A program made the position numbers and the translations under genes. Positions 32,439-42,824 of a stretch of DNA of 50,081 bases are shown in pieces. The stretch is from Aeromonas lacus (GTDB lineage: Bacteria; Pseudomonadota; Gammaproteobacteria; Enterobacterales; Aeromonadaceae): positions 1 to 50,081 of the forward strand of contig NZ_JRGM01000179.1 in the NCBI RefSeq assembly GCF_000764665.1, written 5' to 3'. The notes beneath the pieces are model-generated. The model worked only from the letters and a program-made list of their open reading frames with translations, was not told the DNA's origin and did not search any database. How positions within the stretch are numbered: position 1 is the first letter of the stretch; every line of letters begins with the position of its first letter.

Positions 32439-32461
32439 ACCCCCACCGCATGGGTGGGGGT
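32439..32461 (-). terminator. Hairpin without T-run between bamA and skp
   Basis: Stem ACCCCCACC/GGTGGGGGT with a five-base loop, 11 bp past the bamA stop. No T-run follows, so it is more likely an mRNA stabiliser or pause site than a full terminator. Confidence 0.45.
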
Positions 32462-32471
32462 GAAACACTCA

Positions 32472-35012
32472 TCAGAAGGTACGGCCGATGTTGAACGAGA
32501 AGAACTCGGTACGGTCACCCTCATATTTCTTGATCGGCTTGGCCAGTGCGAATACCAGCGGGCCCATGGGCGAGAGCCACTGCAGGGAGACACCGGCAGA
32601 GACCCGGATGTTGCCCGGGCTGGAGTAGTCCTGGCTCAAGTAGTTGCAATCTGCCCCGGCGGCACAGGGGTAGGCACCATTGGCAAAATCGGTGCTCCAG
32701 ACAGTACCGGCATCGATAAAGGCGGTAGAGCGGATCTGCGGACGGTAGGTCTCGGAGACGAACGGAGTCGGGAAGACCAGTTCGAACGAGGCCACAGCCA
32801 GCGCGTTGCCACCGACCGAGGTGTCGGAACCTTCGTACAAGCAAGAACCGTCAGCATTTGTCTGACAGGTCGGACTTTGTCCAGCAACAGTTGGCTTGTT
32901 ATAGACCTTGTAGATCGCCTTGGGACCAATGGTATTGCTCTTGAAGCCACGCACCGTATCGAAACCACCAGCGTAGTAGTTTTCGAAGAAGGGGAGCATG
33001 GAGTCATTGCCATAGCCATTGCCGTAGGAGACGCGCCCCTTACCGATCATTACCCAGTTGTGATCCGCATCGAGCGGGAAGTAGTGGGCATCTTCGGCGG
33101 AGAGCTTGTAGTACTGCAGCTCCATGCCCGGCACAGTCACCTTGGCGTTGACCCGCTGGCGATCACCGGCAGTCGGGAACATCCCCTTGTTGAGGGTGGA
33201 GCGGGTCCAGCCTGCAGTCAGGTCGACAGTCACGAAGTCGAGGTTGGAGCCATCCTGCGAATAGAGGTTCCAGAACTGATCCATCTGCACCGACTGGCGA
33301 TTGTCGTTCCATTGATCCCAGCAGTAGGTGTTGCCATTGGTATCCGGGTTGTCTTTCAGACACTCCTGATAGTTCTGGGCATTAAATGACGGACGGCTCA
33401 GCTTGGTGCTTTCAACACCGGTACTGAAGTCGAGACGGTTGAACTCGTTGACCGGGAAGCCGCTTGAGAGACGGAAACCGATGGTTTCGTTTTCGTAATC
33501 AACGATATCCGCATCATCGGCGCGGAACTGGTTGTAGTAGACCCGGCCACCCAGGCTGACGCCATCGACGGTGAAGTAGGGGTCGTTATAGCTCAGATCA
33601 ACGTTCTTGGAGTAGTCGTTGGTACTGGCGTTGATGGCAACCCGCTTGCCGGTTCCCATGAAGTTGTCCTGGGAGATACCGGCCTGCAGACTCAGGCCCG
33701 ATTCGGTACCGTAACCCACACCCGCGTTGATGGAGCCGGCTGGCTGCTCTTTGACCTTGAAGTCGAGATCGACCAGATCCTCGTTGCCCGGTACCCGCTT
33801 GGTATCCACTTCCACGCTCTCGAAGTAACCCAGGCGGTTGAGGCGGCTCTTGGACTGCTCGATGTTGTCGGAGGAGAGCCAGGTACCCTCCATCTGGCGC
33901 ATCTCGCGGCGCAGCACCTGATCTTCGGTGGTGGCGTTGCCGGTGAAGTTGATGTTGCGCACGTAGACGCGCGGACCCGGCTCAACGTTGACGATGAGCT
34001 CGACTTCCTTGGTCTTGTCGTTGATCTGCGGGAAAGTGACCACTTTCGGATAGGCGTAACCATAACGACCGAGGAACTTGGAGAGCACCTCTTCAGTGTG
34101 GGTAACCTGGCTCGCAGAGTAGGTGCTGCCCGCTTCGATGGGGATGAGCCCCTTCATCTCGCCGCCGCGGTCGATCAGATCGCCCTTGAGCTGGACGCCG
34201 GAGACCTTGTACTGATCCCCTTCCTTGATGTTGAGGGTGACGTAGACGCCCTTCTTGTCCGGGGTCATGGAGACCTGAGTGGACTCCTGCTGGAAGCGGA
34301 TATAACCGCGGTCCATGTAGTAGGAGCGCAGGGTTTCGATATCACCGGCCAGCTTCTGCTTCTGATAGCGCTGATCCGCGGTGAAGTTCCACCAGGGCAC
34401 CTCGTCACGCAGGGAGAGCTGGGCGATCAGCTTGTCTTCCGGGAAGACGCTGTTGCCGACGATGTTGATCTGCTGGATCTTGGCGGCCTGACCTTCGACG
34501 AAGGTGAACTTCAGGTCGACCCGGTTGCGCGGCAGCGGAGTGACAATGGCCTTGACCTTGGCGGAGTACTTGCCCACGCCATAGTAGAAATCTTCCAGCC
34601 CTTTTTCGAGGGAGGTAAGCACGGTGCGATCCAGCGGGTCGCCGACACGGATGCCGGAGGACTCCAGACTCTGAGTCAGCTGCTCCTCTTTGATATCCTT
34701 GTTGCCGGAGAACTCGATACTGGAGATGGTCGGACGCTCCTTGACCATCACCTGCAGCACCTGACCATCGCGATAGACCTTCACATCCTCGAAGTTGCCC
34801 GAGGAGTAGAGCTTCTTGATGGCATTCGCCAATGCGACGGAGTCGACAGAGTCGCCAACCCGGATCGGCAGGTTCAACAGTGCCGCACCCAGGGTCACCC
34901 GTTGCAAACCTTCGACCTGGATATCTTGCACCACAAAAGAGGCAGGGGCCGCCTGGGCCAGGAAACTGGCGCCCAGCAGGCAACTCAACACCAATGCTTT
35001 TTTAACAGCCAT
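32472..35012 (-). CDS. bamA: Outer membrane protein assembly factor BamA
   Basis: An 846-residue BamA (E. coli 810). It inserts beta-barrel proteins into the outer membrane. A signal peptide ends near residue 21, then come five POTRA domains to about 425, then the barrel to the C-terminal phenylalanine (F846). The conserved loop-6 motif VRGF is at 687-690. The barrel has three close cysteine pairs: 551/564, 716/724 and 783/789. E. coli BamA has one pair, in loop 6, matching 716/724. The extra length is mostly in outer loops. The start [10 protein letters not shown] gives a clean signal peptide; a 22-codon upstream reading overlaps rseP. The ribosome binding site is weak. Confidence 0.98.
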   Translation of the reverse strand: MAVKKALVLSCLLGASFLAQAAPASFVVQDIQVEGLQRVTLGAALLNLPIRVGDSVDSVALANAIKKLYSSGNFEDVKVYRDGQVLQVMVKERPTISSIEFSGNKDIKEEQLTQSLESSGIRVGDPLDRTVLTSLEKGLEDFYYGVGKYSAKVKAIVTPLPRNRVDLKFTFVEGQAAKIQQINIVGNSVFPEDKLIAQLSLRDEVPWWNFTADQRYQKQKLAGDIETLRSYYMDRGYIRFQQESTQVSMTPDKKGVYVTLNIKEGDQYKVSGVQLKGDLIDRGGEMKGLIPIEAGSTYSASQVTHTEEVLSKFLGRYGYAYPKVVTFPQINDKTKEVELIVNVEPGPRVYVRNINFTGNATTEDQVLRREMRQMEGTWLSSDNIEQSKSRLNRLGYFESVEVDTKRVPGNEDLVDLDFKVKEQPAGSINAGVGYGTESGLSLQAGISQDNFMGTGKRVAINASTNDYSKNVDLSYNDPYFTVDGVSLGGRVYYNQFRADDADIVDYENETIGFRLSSGFPVNEFNRLDFSTGVESTKLSRPSFNAQNYQECLKDNPDTNGNTYCWDQWNDNRQSVQMDQFWNLYSQDGSNLDFVTVDLTAGWTRSTLNKGMFPTAGDRQRVNAKVTVPGMELQYYKLSAEDAHYFPLDADHNWVMIGKGRVSYGNGYGNDSMLPFFENYYAGGFDTVRGFKSNTIGPKAIYKVYNKPTVAGQSPTCQTNADGSCLYEGSDTSVGGNALAVASFELVFPTPFVSETYRPQIRSTAFIDAGTVWSTDFANGAYPCAAGADCNYLSQDYSSPGNIRVSAGVSLQWLSPMGPLVFALAKPIKKYEGDRTEFFSFNIGRTF

Positions 35013-35046
35013 TTTGTTCTTATGTGTCCTTGTTGATGCTCTGGCC

Positions 35047-36399
35047 TCAGAGGCGAGCGAAATCGTTAAACAGCGCAATGCCCATCAATAACATCAGAAT
35101 GGCGGCACCGATCCTGAAACCCACTTCCTGAATTCTCTCCGACACCGGTTTGCCAGTGACCGCTTCGATAAGGAAATAGACCAGATGGCCACCATCGAGC
35201 ACCGGCAGGGGGAACAAGTTGATGATCCCCAGGTTGACGCTGATCAGCGCCAGAAAACTCAAGAAATAGACCAAACCGTAGTCGGCACTGCTGCCCGCCC
35301 CCTTGGCAATGGAGATGGGGCCGCTCAGATTGTCCAGCGACACTATGCCAGCAACCAGCTTGCCGATCATGTCAAAGGTGAGCGTGATCAGGCTCCAAGT
35401 CTTCTGGGCTCCCTGCCACAGGGCCTGCAAAGGGCCATACTGTAACAGAATTCGGTATTCATCCGGTAATGGAACCAGTTGCGGCGAGAGGCCGACAAAA
35501 CCAACCAGTTTGCCCTGCACCTTTCTGGTATCCGGGGTCAGGGTCACATCAAGGTCGCGGTTGTTGCGCTCGACCACTACCTGCAGCGGCGCACCCGGTG
35601 CGTGCTGTACCAGTTCGACGAACTGGGCCCACTCGGTGATCTCCTGTTCGCCGACCCGCTTGATGCGATCGCCAACCTGCAAACCCGCCTTTTCACTGGC
35701 ACTCTTGGCTACCACGGCCGACACCACTGGCAATACCTTGCCACCAAGGGGCACGATCCCCAAGCTGCCGATCGGGGATTCCCGGTCCGGATCAAACTTC
35801 CAGCTATCCAGCGACAGATTCTTGTCGGTGGCATAGCTGGTCTGAGGGGCTTTCACCTTGAGGGTGACCGACTGATCGCCCAGATGGCTCAGCAGGGCAT
35901 AAGTGACGCTCTCCCAGTCGCCGGTCTGCTCATCACCGACCCCGACAATCTCCATGCCCGGCAGGATGCCAGCCTCGGCCACGATGGAAGCAGGACGTAC
36001 CTCACCAATCACCGGTTTCACTGCCGGCACGCCGATCATGAACATCAGCCAGAGGGCAAACAGGGCAAAGACGAAGTTGGCTATGGGGCCAGCCGCAACG
36101 ATGGCCATCCGGGCCCATACCGATTTGTGGTTGAAGGCATACTGCTCGTCACCGGGTTTGAGCTCATCCACCCGGCCATCCAGCATCTTGACGTAGCCAC
36201 CCAACGGGATCAGGGCCAGCACGTATTCGGTGCCGTCCTTGCCAAGGCGACGCCAGATCGCCTTGCCAAAACCGATAGAAAAACGCTCAACCTTTACCCC
36301 GCAACGGCGGGCAACCCAGAAGTGGCCAAACTCGTGCACCGCGACCAGCAGGCCAAGGGCAACGACAAAGGCCCCGATATTCCACAACACACCGCCCAT
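35047..36399 (-). CDS. rseP: Site-2 zinc protease RseP
   Basis: A 450-residue inner-membrane intramembrane metalloprotease, the E. coli length. The zinc motif HEFGH is at residues 22-26 in the first helix, two PDZ domains lie near 115-300, and the second active-site motif [12 protein letters not shown] is near 395. It cuts the anti-sigma factor RseA in the sigma-E envelope stress response and clears signal peptides. The start ATG overlaps the dxr stop by one base (TGATG). Its neighbour bamA, 34 bp downstream, is a typical sigma-E-controlled function. Confidence 0.98.
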   Translation of the reverse strand: MGGVLWNIGAFVVALGLLVAVHEFGHFWVARRCGVKVERFSIGFGKAIWRRLGKDGTEYVLALIPLGGYVKMLDGRVDELKPGDEQYAFNHKSVWARMAIVAAGPIANFVFALFALWLMFMIGVPAVKPVIGEVRPASIVAEAGILPGMEIVGVGDEQTGDWESVTYALLSHLGDQSVTLKVKAPQTSYATDKNLSLDSWKFDPDRESPIGSLGIVPLGGKVLPVVSAVVAKSASEKAGLQVGDRIKRVGEQEITEWAQFVELVQHAPGAPLQVVVERNNRDLDVTLTPDTRKVQGKLVGFVGLSPQLVPLPDEYRILLQYGPLQALWQGAQKTWSLITLTFDMIGKLVAGIVSLDNLSGPISIAKGAGSSADYGLVYFLSFLALISVNLGIINLFPLPVLDGGHLVYFLIEAVTGKPVSERIQEVGFRIGAAILMLLMGIALFNDFARL

Positions 36400-37595
36400 C
36401 AGCCAAGCTCCTCAATCAGGTGGCGAGCGCGAGCACGCGCAACTCCATCCAGGGCAAACAGATCGTCGAGGGAGCTCACGGCACTGCTCTCCAGCGCCAG
36501 CATAACCGCCTCGTTGATCCGGGCAATATCCATAAAGCCAATCCGCTCGGCCAGGAAGGCGGCAACCGCCTCTTCATTGGCCGCATTGAGCGCAGTGGTC
36601 GCAGCCTGTCCCTTGTGGCAGGCATTGATGGCCAGCGCCAGGCAGGGATAGCGATCGTAATCAGGCCGGATAAAGCTGAACTCTCCGACACTGAAGAAAT
36701 CCAAAGGTTCCACGCTGGAAGGGATGCGATTGGGATAAGCCAGCGCATGGGCGATAGGAGTGCACATATCGGGGTTGCCGAGCTGCGCCAGCACGGAGCC
36801 ATCCTTGTACTGCACCATGGAGTGGATCACCGACTGCGGGTGGATCACCACCTGGATCTGCTCGGGCGCCGCGTTGAACAGCCAGCGCGCCTCGATATAC
36901 TCCAGCCCCTTGTTCATCATGGTGGCGGAGTCGACCGAGATCTTGGCCCCCATCGACCAGTTGGGGTGAGCGATGGCTTGCGCCGGCGTGACATGGGCCA
37001 GCTCGTCGACCTCGGTATAACGGAACGGGCCACCGGAACCGGTCAGCAGGATCTTGCTGATCCCCGCTGCAGCCAGATCGCAGAAACCGGGCTGGCGCTG
37101 CACGTGGGTCGGCAGGCACTGGAAGATGGCGTTATGTTCGCTGTCGATGGGCAGCAACTCGGCACCATGCTCACGCACGGCCTCCATGAAGAAGGCACCG
37201 GACATCACCAACGCCTCCTTGTTGGCCAGCAGAATACGCTTGCCGGCACGCACCGCGGCCATGGTGGGGGCGAGTCCGGCAGCACCGACGATGGCCGCCA
37301 TCACACTGTGAGCATCGGGGTGAGCGGCTACGTCGCAGAGGGCGGCGGCACCAGACATGACCCGAGTCGCACTGCCGTGCGCTTGCAGACGATCGGCCAG
37401 CTCACGGGCAGCCTTTTCATCGACCATCACGGCAAAACGGGGGGAGAATTCGAGACAATCCCGCAACATGGCATCCACGTTGCGGGCGGCGGTCAACGCC
37501 AGTACTTGCCAACTGCCCGAGTTGTGGCGCAGCACCTTCAGGGTACTCTGACCAATGGAGCCGGACGCTCCCAGAATAACCAGAGACTTATGCAT
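36399..37595 (-). CDS. dxr: 1-deoxy-D-xylulose 5-phosphate reductoisomerase
   Basis: A 398-residue Dxr/IspC (E. coli 398). It converts deoxyxylulose phosphate to methylerythritol phosphate with NADPH, the committed step of the non-mevalonate isoprenoid pathway. The NADPH-binding [15 protein letters not shown] opens the protein; metal- and substrate-binding [12 protein letters not shown] and TGSGGPFR are visible. Ribosome binding site AGGAGTTCTG. The start overlaps the cdsA stop by one base. In E. coli dxr precedes uppS; here it follows cdsA, as in Vibrio. Confidence 0.98.
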   Translation of the reverse strand: MHKSLVILGASGSIGQSTLKVLRHNSGSWQVLALTAARNVDAMLRDCLEFSPRFAVMVDEKAARELADRLQAHGSATRVMSGAAALCDVAAHPDAHSVMAAIVGAAGLAPTMAAVRAGKRILLANKEALVMSGAFFMEAVREHGAELLPIDSEHNAIFQCLPTHVQRQPGFCDLAAAGISKILLTGSGGPFRYTEVDELAHVTPAQAIAHPNWSMGAKISVDSATMMNKGLEYIEARWLFNAAPEQIQVVIHPQSVIHSMVQYKDGSVLAQLGNPDMCTPIAHALAYPNRIPSSVEPLDFFSVGEFSFIRPDYDRYPCLALAINACHKGQAATTALNAANEEAVAAFLAERIGFMDIARINEAVMLALESSAVSSLDDLFALDGVARARARHLIEELG

Positions 37596-38452
37596 CAGAA
37601 CTCCTGGCTGAGTAGCAGATAGCTGAGCAGGAACACCGGCAGGGCGGCCGTCAGGCTGTCGATCCGGTCGAGGATGCCGCCATGACCCGGCAGCAGGGAA
37701 CCTGAATCCTTGATGCCAGCTTCACGCTTGAACATGCTCTCGGTCAGATCGCCTAACACCGAGGCCAGGACCGCCAGCAGCGAGCAGAACAGCACGATCC
37801 CCATCTTGGCGGGTACGAAGCCCATGAACCAGGTCACTCCCACCGCCAGCAGGCTGGCAGTAAAGAGACCGCCACACATCCCTTCGATGGTTTTACCCGG
37901 GCTCACGGATGGTGCCAGCTTGTGTTTACCGAACGCCTTGCCGAAAAAATACGCGCCAGAATCTGCCGCCCAGACCAGTCCCATGACGAACAGCAGGATC
38001 CAAGCCCCCATCATGGGGTCGTGATAGAAGTTGTAACCACGGATGGCCACCAGTGACCAGAAGAAGGGAACCAGAGTCACCAGACCAAACAGGGACTTGA
38101 GCCAGACCGACTCTTTCCACAGCTTGGCGCTTTGGGGATAGCGCAGCACCAGCAGCAAACCGAGCAGCCACCAGCTGACGGCAGTCCAGAGTACGCCCAT
38201 CACCAGCGGATGCAAATGGGGAGTCCAGAGCTGCTCCACCGGCAGCCAAAACAGGCTGGCACCGAGCAGCAGGCAGAATACGATGGGTAACCATTGTTGC
38301 GGGGCGGCAGAGACAAAACCGCTCCATTCACGGCTGGCCAGCAAAAAGACCAGCGCAGCCAACAGGGCAAAAAACTTCAATGGCAGAAAGAAAAGCGCCC
38401 CCAATACCAGGGGGATCAACATCAAAGCAGTAATAATTCGTTGTTTTAGCAA
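37595..38452 (-). CDS. cdsA: Phosphatidate cytidylyltransferase
   Basis: A 285-residue inner-membrane enzyme with about eight helices (E. coli CdsA is 285). It makes CDP-diacylglycerol from phosphatidic acid and CTP for phospholipid synthesis. The family signature is seen as [20 protein letters not shown] with GGILDRIDS after it, near residues 225-255. The start is TTG with AGAGG ahead, giving [14 protein letters not shown], which aligns with E. coli. It starts 27 bp after the uppS stop and is coupled to dxr downstream. Confidence 0.96.
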   Translation of the reverse strand: MLKQRIITALMLIPLVLGALFFLPLKFFALLAALVFLLASREWSGFVSAAPQQWLPIVFCLLLGASLFWLPVEQLWTPHLHPLVMGVLWTAVSWWLLGLLLVLRYPQSAKLWKESVWLKSLFGLVTLVPFFWSLVAIRGYNFYHDPMMGAWILLFVMGLVWAADSGAYFFGKAFGKHKLAPSVSPGKTIEGMCGGLFTASLLAVGVTWFMGFVPAKMGIVLFCSLLAVLASVLGDLTESMFKREAGIKDSGSLLPGHGGILDRIDSLTAALPVFLLSYLLLSQEF

Positions 38453-38479
38453 AAGAAACCTCTCTCTTGGGAGCGGGGT

Positions 38480-39256
38480 TTAGCCGGTCTGCTGCTCGGC
38501 GATCAATTCCCGGATCTGTTCACCCGTACAGCCGAAGCGGCGTTCGCGGGCAACAAAGGAGGCAACGGCCTCACTGAACTCGGCCTCGTTGAAATCGGGC
38601 CACAACACCGGGGTAAAGTAGAGCTCGGCATAGGCGAGCTGCCATAAAACAAAATTGCTGATGCGATGGTCACCACCGGTACGGATCAGAAGATCCACCG
38701 GGGGCAGATCGGCCATGCATACCTCGCGGCCAAGCATGGACTCATCAATCTGGTCGGCCGACAATTCACCGGCCGCCACGGCAGTGGCCAGCTTGCGGGC
38801 CGCCTGGGCTATATCCCACTGGCCGCCATAGTTGGCCGCAATGTTCAGGGTCAAACCCTTGTTGTTGGCGGTCAGCGCTTCCGCCTTGGCAATCTTGGCC
38901 TGCAGCCGCTCGCTGAAGCGGGCGGTATCGCCGATCACCTTGAGCCGGATGCCGTTGCTGTGAAGCTTGCTCACTTCACGGCCCAGCACGGTAATGAAGA
39001 GCTCCATCAAGGCACTGACCTCCCCTTCCGGGCGACGCCAGTTCTCGCTGGAGAAGGCGAACAGGGTCAATGCTTCGATCTTGGCCCGGGCGGCAAAGGT
39101 CACCGCCTCACGCACCGACTTGACGCCAGCCTTGTGCCCATAGACCCGCATCTTGCCACGGTTCTGGGCCCAGCGGCCGTTGCCATCCATGATGATGGCG
39201 ACGTGACGGGGCAAAGAGGTGTTGGCGCAATCACCCAACGCAGCCAAAAGCGACAT
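38480..39256 (-). CDS. uppS: Undecaprenyl diphosphate synthase
   Basis: A 258-residue cis-prenyltransferase (E. coli UppS is 253). It builds the C55 lipid carrier for peptidoglycan and O-antigen. The catalytic aspartate is D24 in [10 protein letters not shown]. The [11 protein letters not shown] block at 192-202 has aspartate (D196) where E. coli has glutamate (E198), a conservative change; E211 matches E. coli E213. The start MSLLAALGD has GGGAGAAAACC ahead, directly after a terminator hairpin that follows frr. Promoter activity within or before frr, or read-through, must supply its transcript. Confidence 0.97.
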   Translation of the reverse strand: MSLLAALGDCANTSLPRHVAIIMDGNGRWAQNRGKMRVYGHKAGVKSVREAVTFAARAKIEALTLFAFSSENWRRPEGEVSALMELFITVLGREVSKLHSNGIRLKVIGDTARFSERLQAKIAKAEALTANNKGLTLNIAANYGGQWDIAQAARKLATAVAAGELSADQIDESMLGREVCMADLPPVDLLIRTGGDHRISNFVLWQLAYAELYFTPVLWPDFNEAEFSEAVASFVARERRFGCTGEQIRELIAEQQTG

Positions 39257-39270
39257 GGTTTTCTCCCACA

Positions 39271-39307
39271 AAGACAAAAGCGCCGTGCAGGGGCACTACA
39301 CGGCGCT
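39271..39307 (-). terminator. Intrinsic terminator between frr and uppS
   Basis: Stem AGCGCCGTG/CACGGCGCT with an 11-base loop, followed on the minus strand by TTTTGTCTTTG. Its tail ends about 15 bp before the uppS start and runs into the uppS ribosome binding site. Confidence 0.75.
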
Positions 39308-39328
39308 CGTAATATACCTTTCAGGCGC

Positions 39329-39886
39329 TTAGATTTCCATTAGCTCCTTCTCCTTTGCAGCAAGGGCCTCATCGACCAGCTTGATGAAGGAGTCGGTCAG
39401 TTTCTGGATCTCTTCCTGGGCGCGACGGTCGTCGTCTTCGGAGATCTCTTTGTCCTTCAGCAGCGCTTTCAGATCGGCGTTGGCATCGCGACGGATGTTG
39501 CGCACGGCGACACGGGCGTTTTCCGCTTCACCACGAACAACCTTGGTCAGGTCGCGGCGACGCTCTTCGGTCAGCGGCGGCAGCGGCACACGCAGGCTCT
39601 GGCCGTTGCTGGAGGGGTTCAGGCCCAGATCGGAAGTCAGGATCGCTTTCTCTACCGCCTGGATCATGGAGCGGTCAAACACGGAGATGGAGAGGGTGCG
39701 AGAGTCTTCGGCTACCACGTTGGCCAGCTGCTTCAGCGGAGTGGCCGCACCGTAGTACTCAACCTGGATACCGTCGAGCAGGCTCGGGTGAGCACGGCCG
39801 GTACGGATCTTGGACATCTGGGTCTTGAGTGACTCGACACTCTTGCCCATGCGCTCCTTGGCGTCGTTTTTAATCTCGTTGATCAC
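39329..39886 (-). CDS. frr: Ribosome recycling factor
   Basis: A 185-residue RRF (E. coli 185). With EF-G it splits the post-termination ribosome. Its three-helix bundle is evident, with [19 protein letters not shown] at the start and [19 protein letters not shown] in the middle. The start is a GTG with AAAAGGAAAACC ahead, as in E. coli. It follows pyrH after 48 bp that hold a hairpin (39908-39926, CGAGCCG/CGGCTCG) lacking a T-run. A terminator follows frr. Confidence 0.98.
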   Translation of the reverse strand: MINEIKNDAKERMGKSVESLKTQMSKIRTGRAHPSLLDGIQVEYYGAATPLKQLANVVAEDSRTLSISVFDRSMIQAVEKAILTSDLGLNPSSNGQSLRVPLPPLTEERRRDLTKVVRGEAENARVAVRNIRRDANADLKALLKDKEISEDDDRRAQEEIQKLTDSFIKLVDEALAAKEKELMEI

Positions 39887-39934
39887 AGCGGTTTTCCTTT
39901 TGGCGAACGAGCCGCCACGCGGCTCGCATCTATC

Positions 39935-40669
39935 TTATTTGCTGACGTGATGGATCAGGGTACCTTCCGGCTCACCCATGATAACCCGGCGCAGGGCACC
40001 CGGTTTGTTCATGTTGAACACGCGGATCGGCAGATCATGGTCACGTGCCAGAGTAAAGGCAGCAAGATCCATCACCTTGAGCTCTTTTTCAAGAACTTCA
40101 TCATAACTCAATTCATGATGCAGCACGGCATCCGGATTCTTGACCGGATCCTCGTTGTATACACCATCGACCTTGGTGGCTTTCAGCACCACGTCGGCTT
40201 CGATCTCGATCCCGCGCAGACAGGCCGCAGAATCGGTAGTAAAGAAGGGGTTGCCAGTACCGGCAGAGAAGATCACCACTTTGCCTGCACGCAGCTGGCT
40301 GATGGCTTCAGCCCAGACGTAGGAGTCACAGATCCCCTGCAGGGAGATGGCAGACATCAGACGGGCATTCACATAAGCACGATGCAGGGCATCACGCATG
40401 GCCAGACCGTTCATCACGGTTGCCAGCATACCCATGTGGTCGCCCACCACGCGGTTCATGCCCGCTTTGGCAAGACCGGCACCACGGAACAGGTTGCCGC
40501 CACCGATGACCAGACCGACCTGAACACCCAACTCAACCAGCTCCTTGATCTCTTGGGCCATCCGATCCAGCACCGCCGGATCAATGCCGAAACCCTCGGC
40601 GCCTTGCAGGGCTTCACCACTCAACTTCAGAAGAACACGTCTGTATGCAGGTTTGGGATTGGTACTCAT
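39935..40669 (-). CDS. pyrH: Uridylate kinase
   Basis: A 244-residue UMP kinase of the amino-acid-kinase fold (E. coli 241). It makes UDP from UMP and is usually GTP-activated and UTP-inhibited. Visible motifs are [11 protein letters not shown] near residue 11, [10 protein letters not shown] near 54 and [22 protein letters not shown] near 131. Ribosome binding site AGGAATC. It lies between tsf and frr as in E. coli. Confidence 0.98.
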   Translation of the reverse strand: MSTNPKPAYRRVLLKLSGEALQGAEGFGIDPAVLDRMAQEIKELVELGVQVGLVIGGGNLFRGAGLAKAGMNRVVGDHMGMLATVMNGLAMRDALHRAYVNARLMSAISLQGICDSYVWAEAISQLRAGKVVIFSAGTGNPFFTTDSAACLRGIEIEADVVLKATKVDGVYNEDPVKNPDAVLHHELSYDEVLEKELKVMDLAAFTLARDHDLPIRVFNMNKPGALRRVIMGEPEGTLIHHVSK

Positions 40670-40685
40670 GTCACTGATTCCTGGT

Positions 40686-40716
40686 CATATAAAGACCGCG
40701 ACATAAGTCGCGGTCT
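40686..40716 (-). terminator. Hairpin terminator/attenuator between tsf and pyrH
   Basis: Perfect 10-bp stem AGACCGCGAC/GTCGCGGTCT with an ATAA-type loop; the minus strand continues TTATATG. It is 24 bp past the tsf stop and 17 bp before the pyrH start. Confidence 0.7.
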
Positions 40717-40740
40717 GGGGAAACGGAAAAACCGGTTCGA

Positions 40741-41622
40741 TTAGGCCTTCTGAGCGGCCGCGATTTGAGCTGCAACTTCAGCAGCGAAATCGGTCTCTTG
40801 CTTCTCGATGCCTTCGCCCACTTCGAAACGGGTGAAGGAGACAACGTCAGCGCCTTCTTTCTTCAGCAGCTCGGCAACAGTCATGGAAGGATCTTTCACG
40901 AACGGCTGACCAGTCAGGGAAACCTCACCGGTGAACTTCTTCATGCGGCCTTCAACCATCTTCTCGGCGATCTCTTTCGGCTTGCCGGAGTTGATGGCGA
41001 TGTCGATCTGGATTTCGCGCTCTTTGGCAACGACGTCAGCGGAAACATCTTCCGGCTTGACGAACTGCGGGCTGTTGGCAGCTACGTGCATGGCCAGATC
41101 TTTGGCCAGCTCGTCGGTACCGCCAGTCAGCTTGGTGATAACACCGATGCGGGAACCGTGAACGTAGGTACCCAGGTTGTCACCTTCAACCAGCATCACG
41201 CGACGCAGGTTCATGTTCTCACCGATCTTGGCGATCAGGTTGGTGATGGTCAGCTCTACAGACTCACCGTTGCCGAAGTCAGCGGCTTTCAGCGCGTCAA
41301 CGTCAGCAATTTTCTGGGTAGCAGCGATCTCGACGATCTTCTGACCCATGGCCAGGAAACCAGCATCCTTGGAAACGAAGTCAGTCTCGCAGTTCAGCTC
41401 GATCATGACGGCAACGTTGCCTTCGGTACGGGCGAAGATCACACCTTCAGCGGCGATACGGCCAGCTTTCTTGGCGGCTTTGGCCTGACCGGATTTACGC
41501 ATGTTTTCGATGGCCAGCTCGATATCGCCGTTGGCCTCTTCCAGTGCTTTTTTGCAATCCATCATGCCAGCGGCGGTGCGCTCGCGCAGTTCTTTTACCA
41601 GGGCGGCAGAAATGTTTGCCAT
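40741..41622 (-). CDS. tsf: Elongation factor Ts
   Basis: A 293-residue EF-Ts (E. coli 283). It recycles EF-Tu by nucleotide exchange. The N-terminal UBA-like domain has the signature [20 protein letters not shown], followed by the core domain with [12 protein letters not shown] and a C-terminal module. The start MANISAALV has GAGGATACTGGAC ahead; a 15-codon in-frame extension upstream runs into a terminator and is rejected. Cotranscribed with rpsB, with partial termination between them. Confidence 0.99.
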   Translation of the reverse strand: MANISAALVKELRERTAAGMMDCKKALEEANGDIELAIENMRKSGQAKAAKKAGRIAAEGVIFARTEGNVAVMIELNCETDFVSKDAGFLAMGQKIVEIAATQKIADVDALKAADFGNGESVELTITNLIAKIGENMNLRRVMLVEGDNLGTYVHGSRIGVITKLTGGTDELAKDLAMHVAANSPQFVKPEDVSADVVAKEREIQIDIAINSGKPKEIAEKMVEGRMKKFTGEVSLTGQPFVKDPSMTVAELLKKEGADVVSFTRFEVGEGIEKQETDFAAEVAAQIAAAQKA

Positions 41623-41647
41623 GTCCAGTATCCTCGGTCTTGAATTG

Positions 41648-41676
41648 ACAAGAAACAGGGGCCACAAGGGCCCCTG
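41648..41676 (-). terminator. Hairpin terminator/attenuator between rpsB and tsf
   Basis: Stem CAGGGGCC/GGCCCCTG with a five-base loop, followed on the minus strand by TTTCTTG. Partial termination here lowers tsf relative to rpsB, as is described for E. coli. Confidence 0.75.
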
Positions 41677-41726
41677 CTAACCAATTACATCAGCTTGGTT
41701 AATAAGGGCTTTGCAGTCCTTATCAA

Positions 41727-42455
41727 TTACTCAGCTTCAACGAAGCCATCTTGTTCAGCTTGAACAACGATGTCCTGAGCGCGAGCTTCCAGTACGGTGT
41801 CAGCAGCAGCATTCAGGTACAGCTGAACAGCACGGATAGCGTCGTCGTTACCCGGGATGACGTAATCAACGCCGTCCGGGTTGGAGTTGGTATCAACGAT
41901 GGAAACTACCGGGATACCCAGGTTGTTGGCTTCTTTGATAGCGATGTGCTCGTGGTCGGCATCGACAACGAACAGAACGTCAGGCAGGCCGCCCATGTTC
42001 TTGATACCACCCAGGCTCTTCTCCAGCTTTTCCATTTCGCGAGTACGCATCAGCGCCTCTTTCTTGGTCAGCTTGTCGAAGGTACCGTCTTGGCTCTGGG
42101 TTTCCAGATCTTTCAGGCGCTTGATGGACTGACGAACGGTTTTCCAGTTGGTCAGCATGCCGCCCAGCCAGCGGTGGTTAACATAGAACTGGTCGCAACG
42201 TTCAGCGGCTTCTTTTACGGCTTCAGACGCGGCACGCTTGGTACCTACGAACAGTACCTTGCCTTTCTTGGCAGCTACGGAGCTGATGAAGTTCATGGCA
42301 TCGTCAAACATCGGAACGGTTTTTTCCAAGTTGATGATGTGAACTTTGCTGCGGGCACCGAAGATGTAGGATTTCATTTTCGGGTTCCAGTAACGAGTCT
42401 GGTGACCGAAGTGAACGCCGGCTTGCAGCATGTCGCGCATAGAAACTTTAGCCAT
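41727..42455 (-). CDS. rpsB: 30S ribosomal protein S2
   Basis: A 242-residue S2 protein (E. coli 241). It joins the 30S subunit late and docks S1. The N-terminus [28 protein letters not shown] and the block [27 protein letters not shown] are family hallmarks. Ribosome binding site AGAGG, seven bases from the ATG. It is the first gene of the leftward cluster. Its 130-nt leader can fold as a pseudoknot close to this site, consistent with S2 autoregulation. Confidence 0.99.
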   Translation of the reverse strand: MAKVSMRDMLQAGVHFGHQTRYWNPKMKSYIFGARSKVHIINLEKTVPMFDDAMNFISSVAAKKGKVLFVGTKRAASEAVKEAAERCDQFYVNHRWLGGMLTNWKTVRQSIKRLKDLETQSQDGTFDKLTKKEALMRTREMEKLEKSLGGIKNMGGLPDVLFVVDADHEHIAIKEANNLGIPVVSIVDTNSNPDGVDYVIPGNDDAIRAVQLYLNAAADTVLEARAQDIVVQAEQDGFVEAE

Positions 42456-42589
42456 TTTATACCTCTATTGGGGTTAGGCCTCCACACATCCCATATAACC
42501 GACCCGTTAAGGCACCCCGGCATATGTGTCGATGTGTGTGTGTTGTTTAAGTAAGGGTGATGAAATCGGGACGCAAGTTCCCCATTCCG
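42456..42589 (-). promoter_or_regulatory. rpsB leader with predicted H-type pseudoknot
   Basis: In the minus-strand RNA, CACACATC (42538-42531) can pair with GATGTGTG (42490-42483). The loop holds GGGGTGCC (42518-42511), which can pair with GGCCTAACCCC (42480-42470) downstream, making a pseudoknot that ends 14 nt before the rpsB ATG. S2-mediated control of the rpsB leader is known in E. coli and other gammaproteobacteria. The fold here was found by eye. Confidence 0.6.
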
Positions 42590-42595
42590 GCGCGC

Positions 42596-42604
42596 TTTAT
42601 ATCA
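42596..42604 (-). promoter_or_regulatory. Extended -10 promoter of rpsB
   Basis: On the minus strand TGATATAAA is an extended -10 (TGnTATAAA), followed by GCGCGCC. A GC-rich discriminator like this is typical of stringently controlled ribosomal promoters. No good -35 was seen, which fits an extended -10 promoter. A start near 42589 is inferred. Confidence 0.6.
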
Positions 42605-42824
42605 TAACTTTGGCCACGACACCACCGGAGCGAGGCTAAACGACTGCTAAATATGGATCCCGTCAACGGAGGTTGCGACTGCCATTTGACGTTGTGATGA
42701 CAATCACACTGGAAGTACGAAGGGGTTGCGGATAAAATTTTGGCCTGATTGCAAACGCATCTATTTTTCATTACCTGTCCAGCCTGCCCTCGCAGGCCCG
42801 GTGGCAGGCCGCAAGAGAGATCCC

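Larger units (their letters stand above)
42456..42824. other. Divergent rpsB/map spacer
   Basis: A 369-bp spacer without a protein gene. Its left part is the rpsB leader and promoter. The right part (about 42610-42824) should carry the map promoter; I see no clear -35/-10 pair. An inverted repeat CCTGCC...GGCAGG (42783-42808) lies shortly before the map ribosome site and may form a leader hairpin. Confidence 0.5.
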
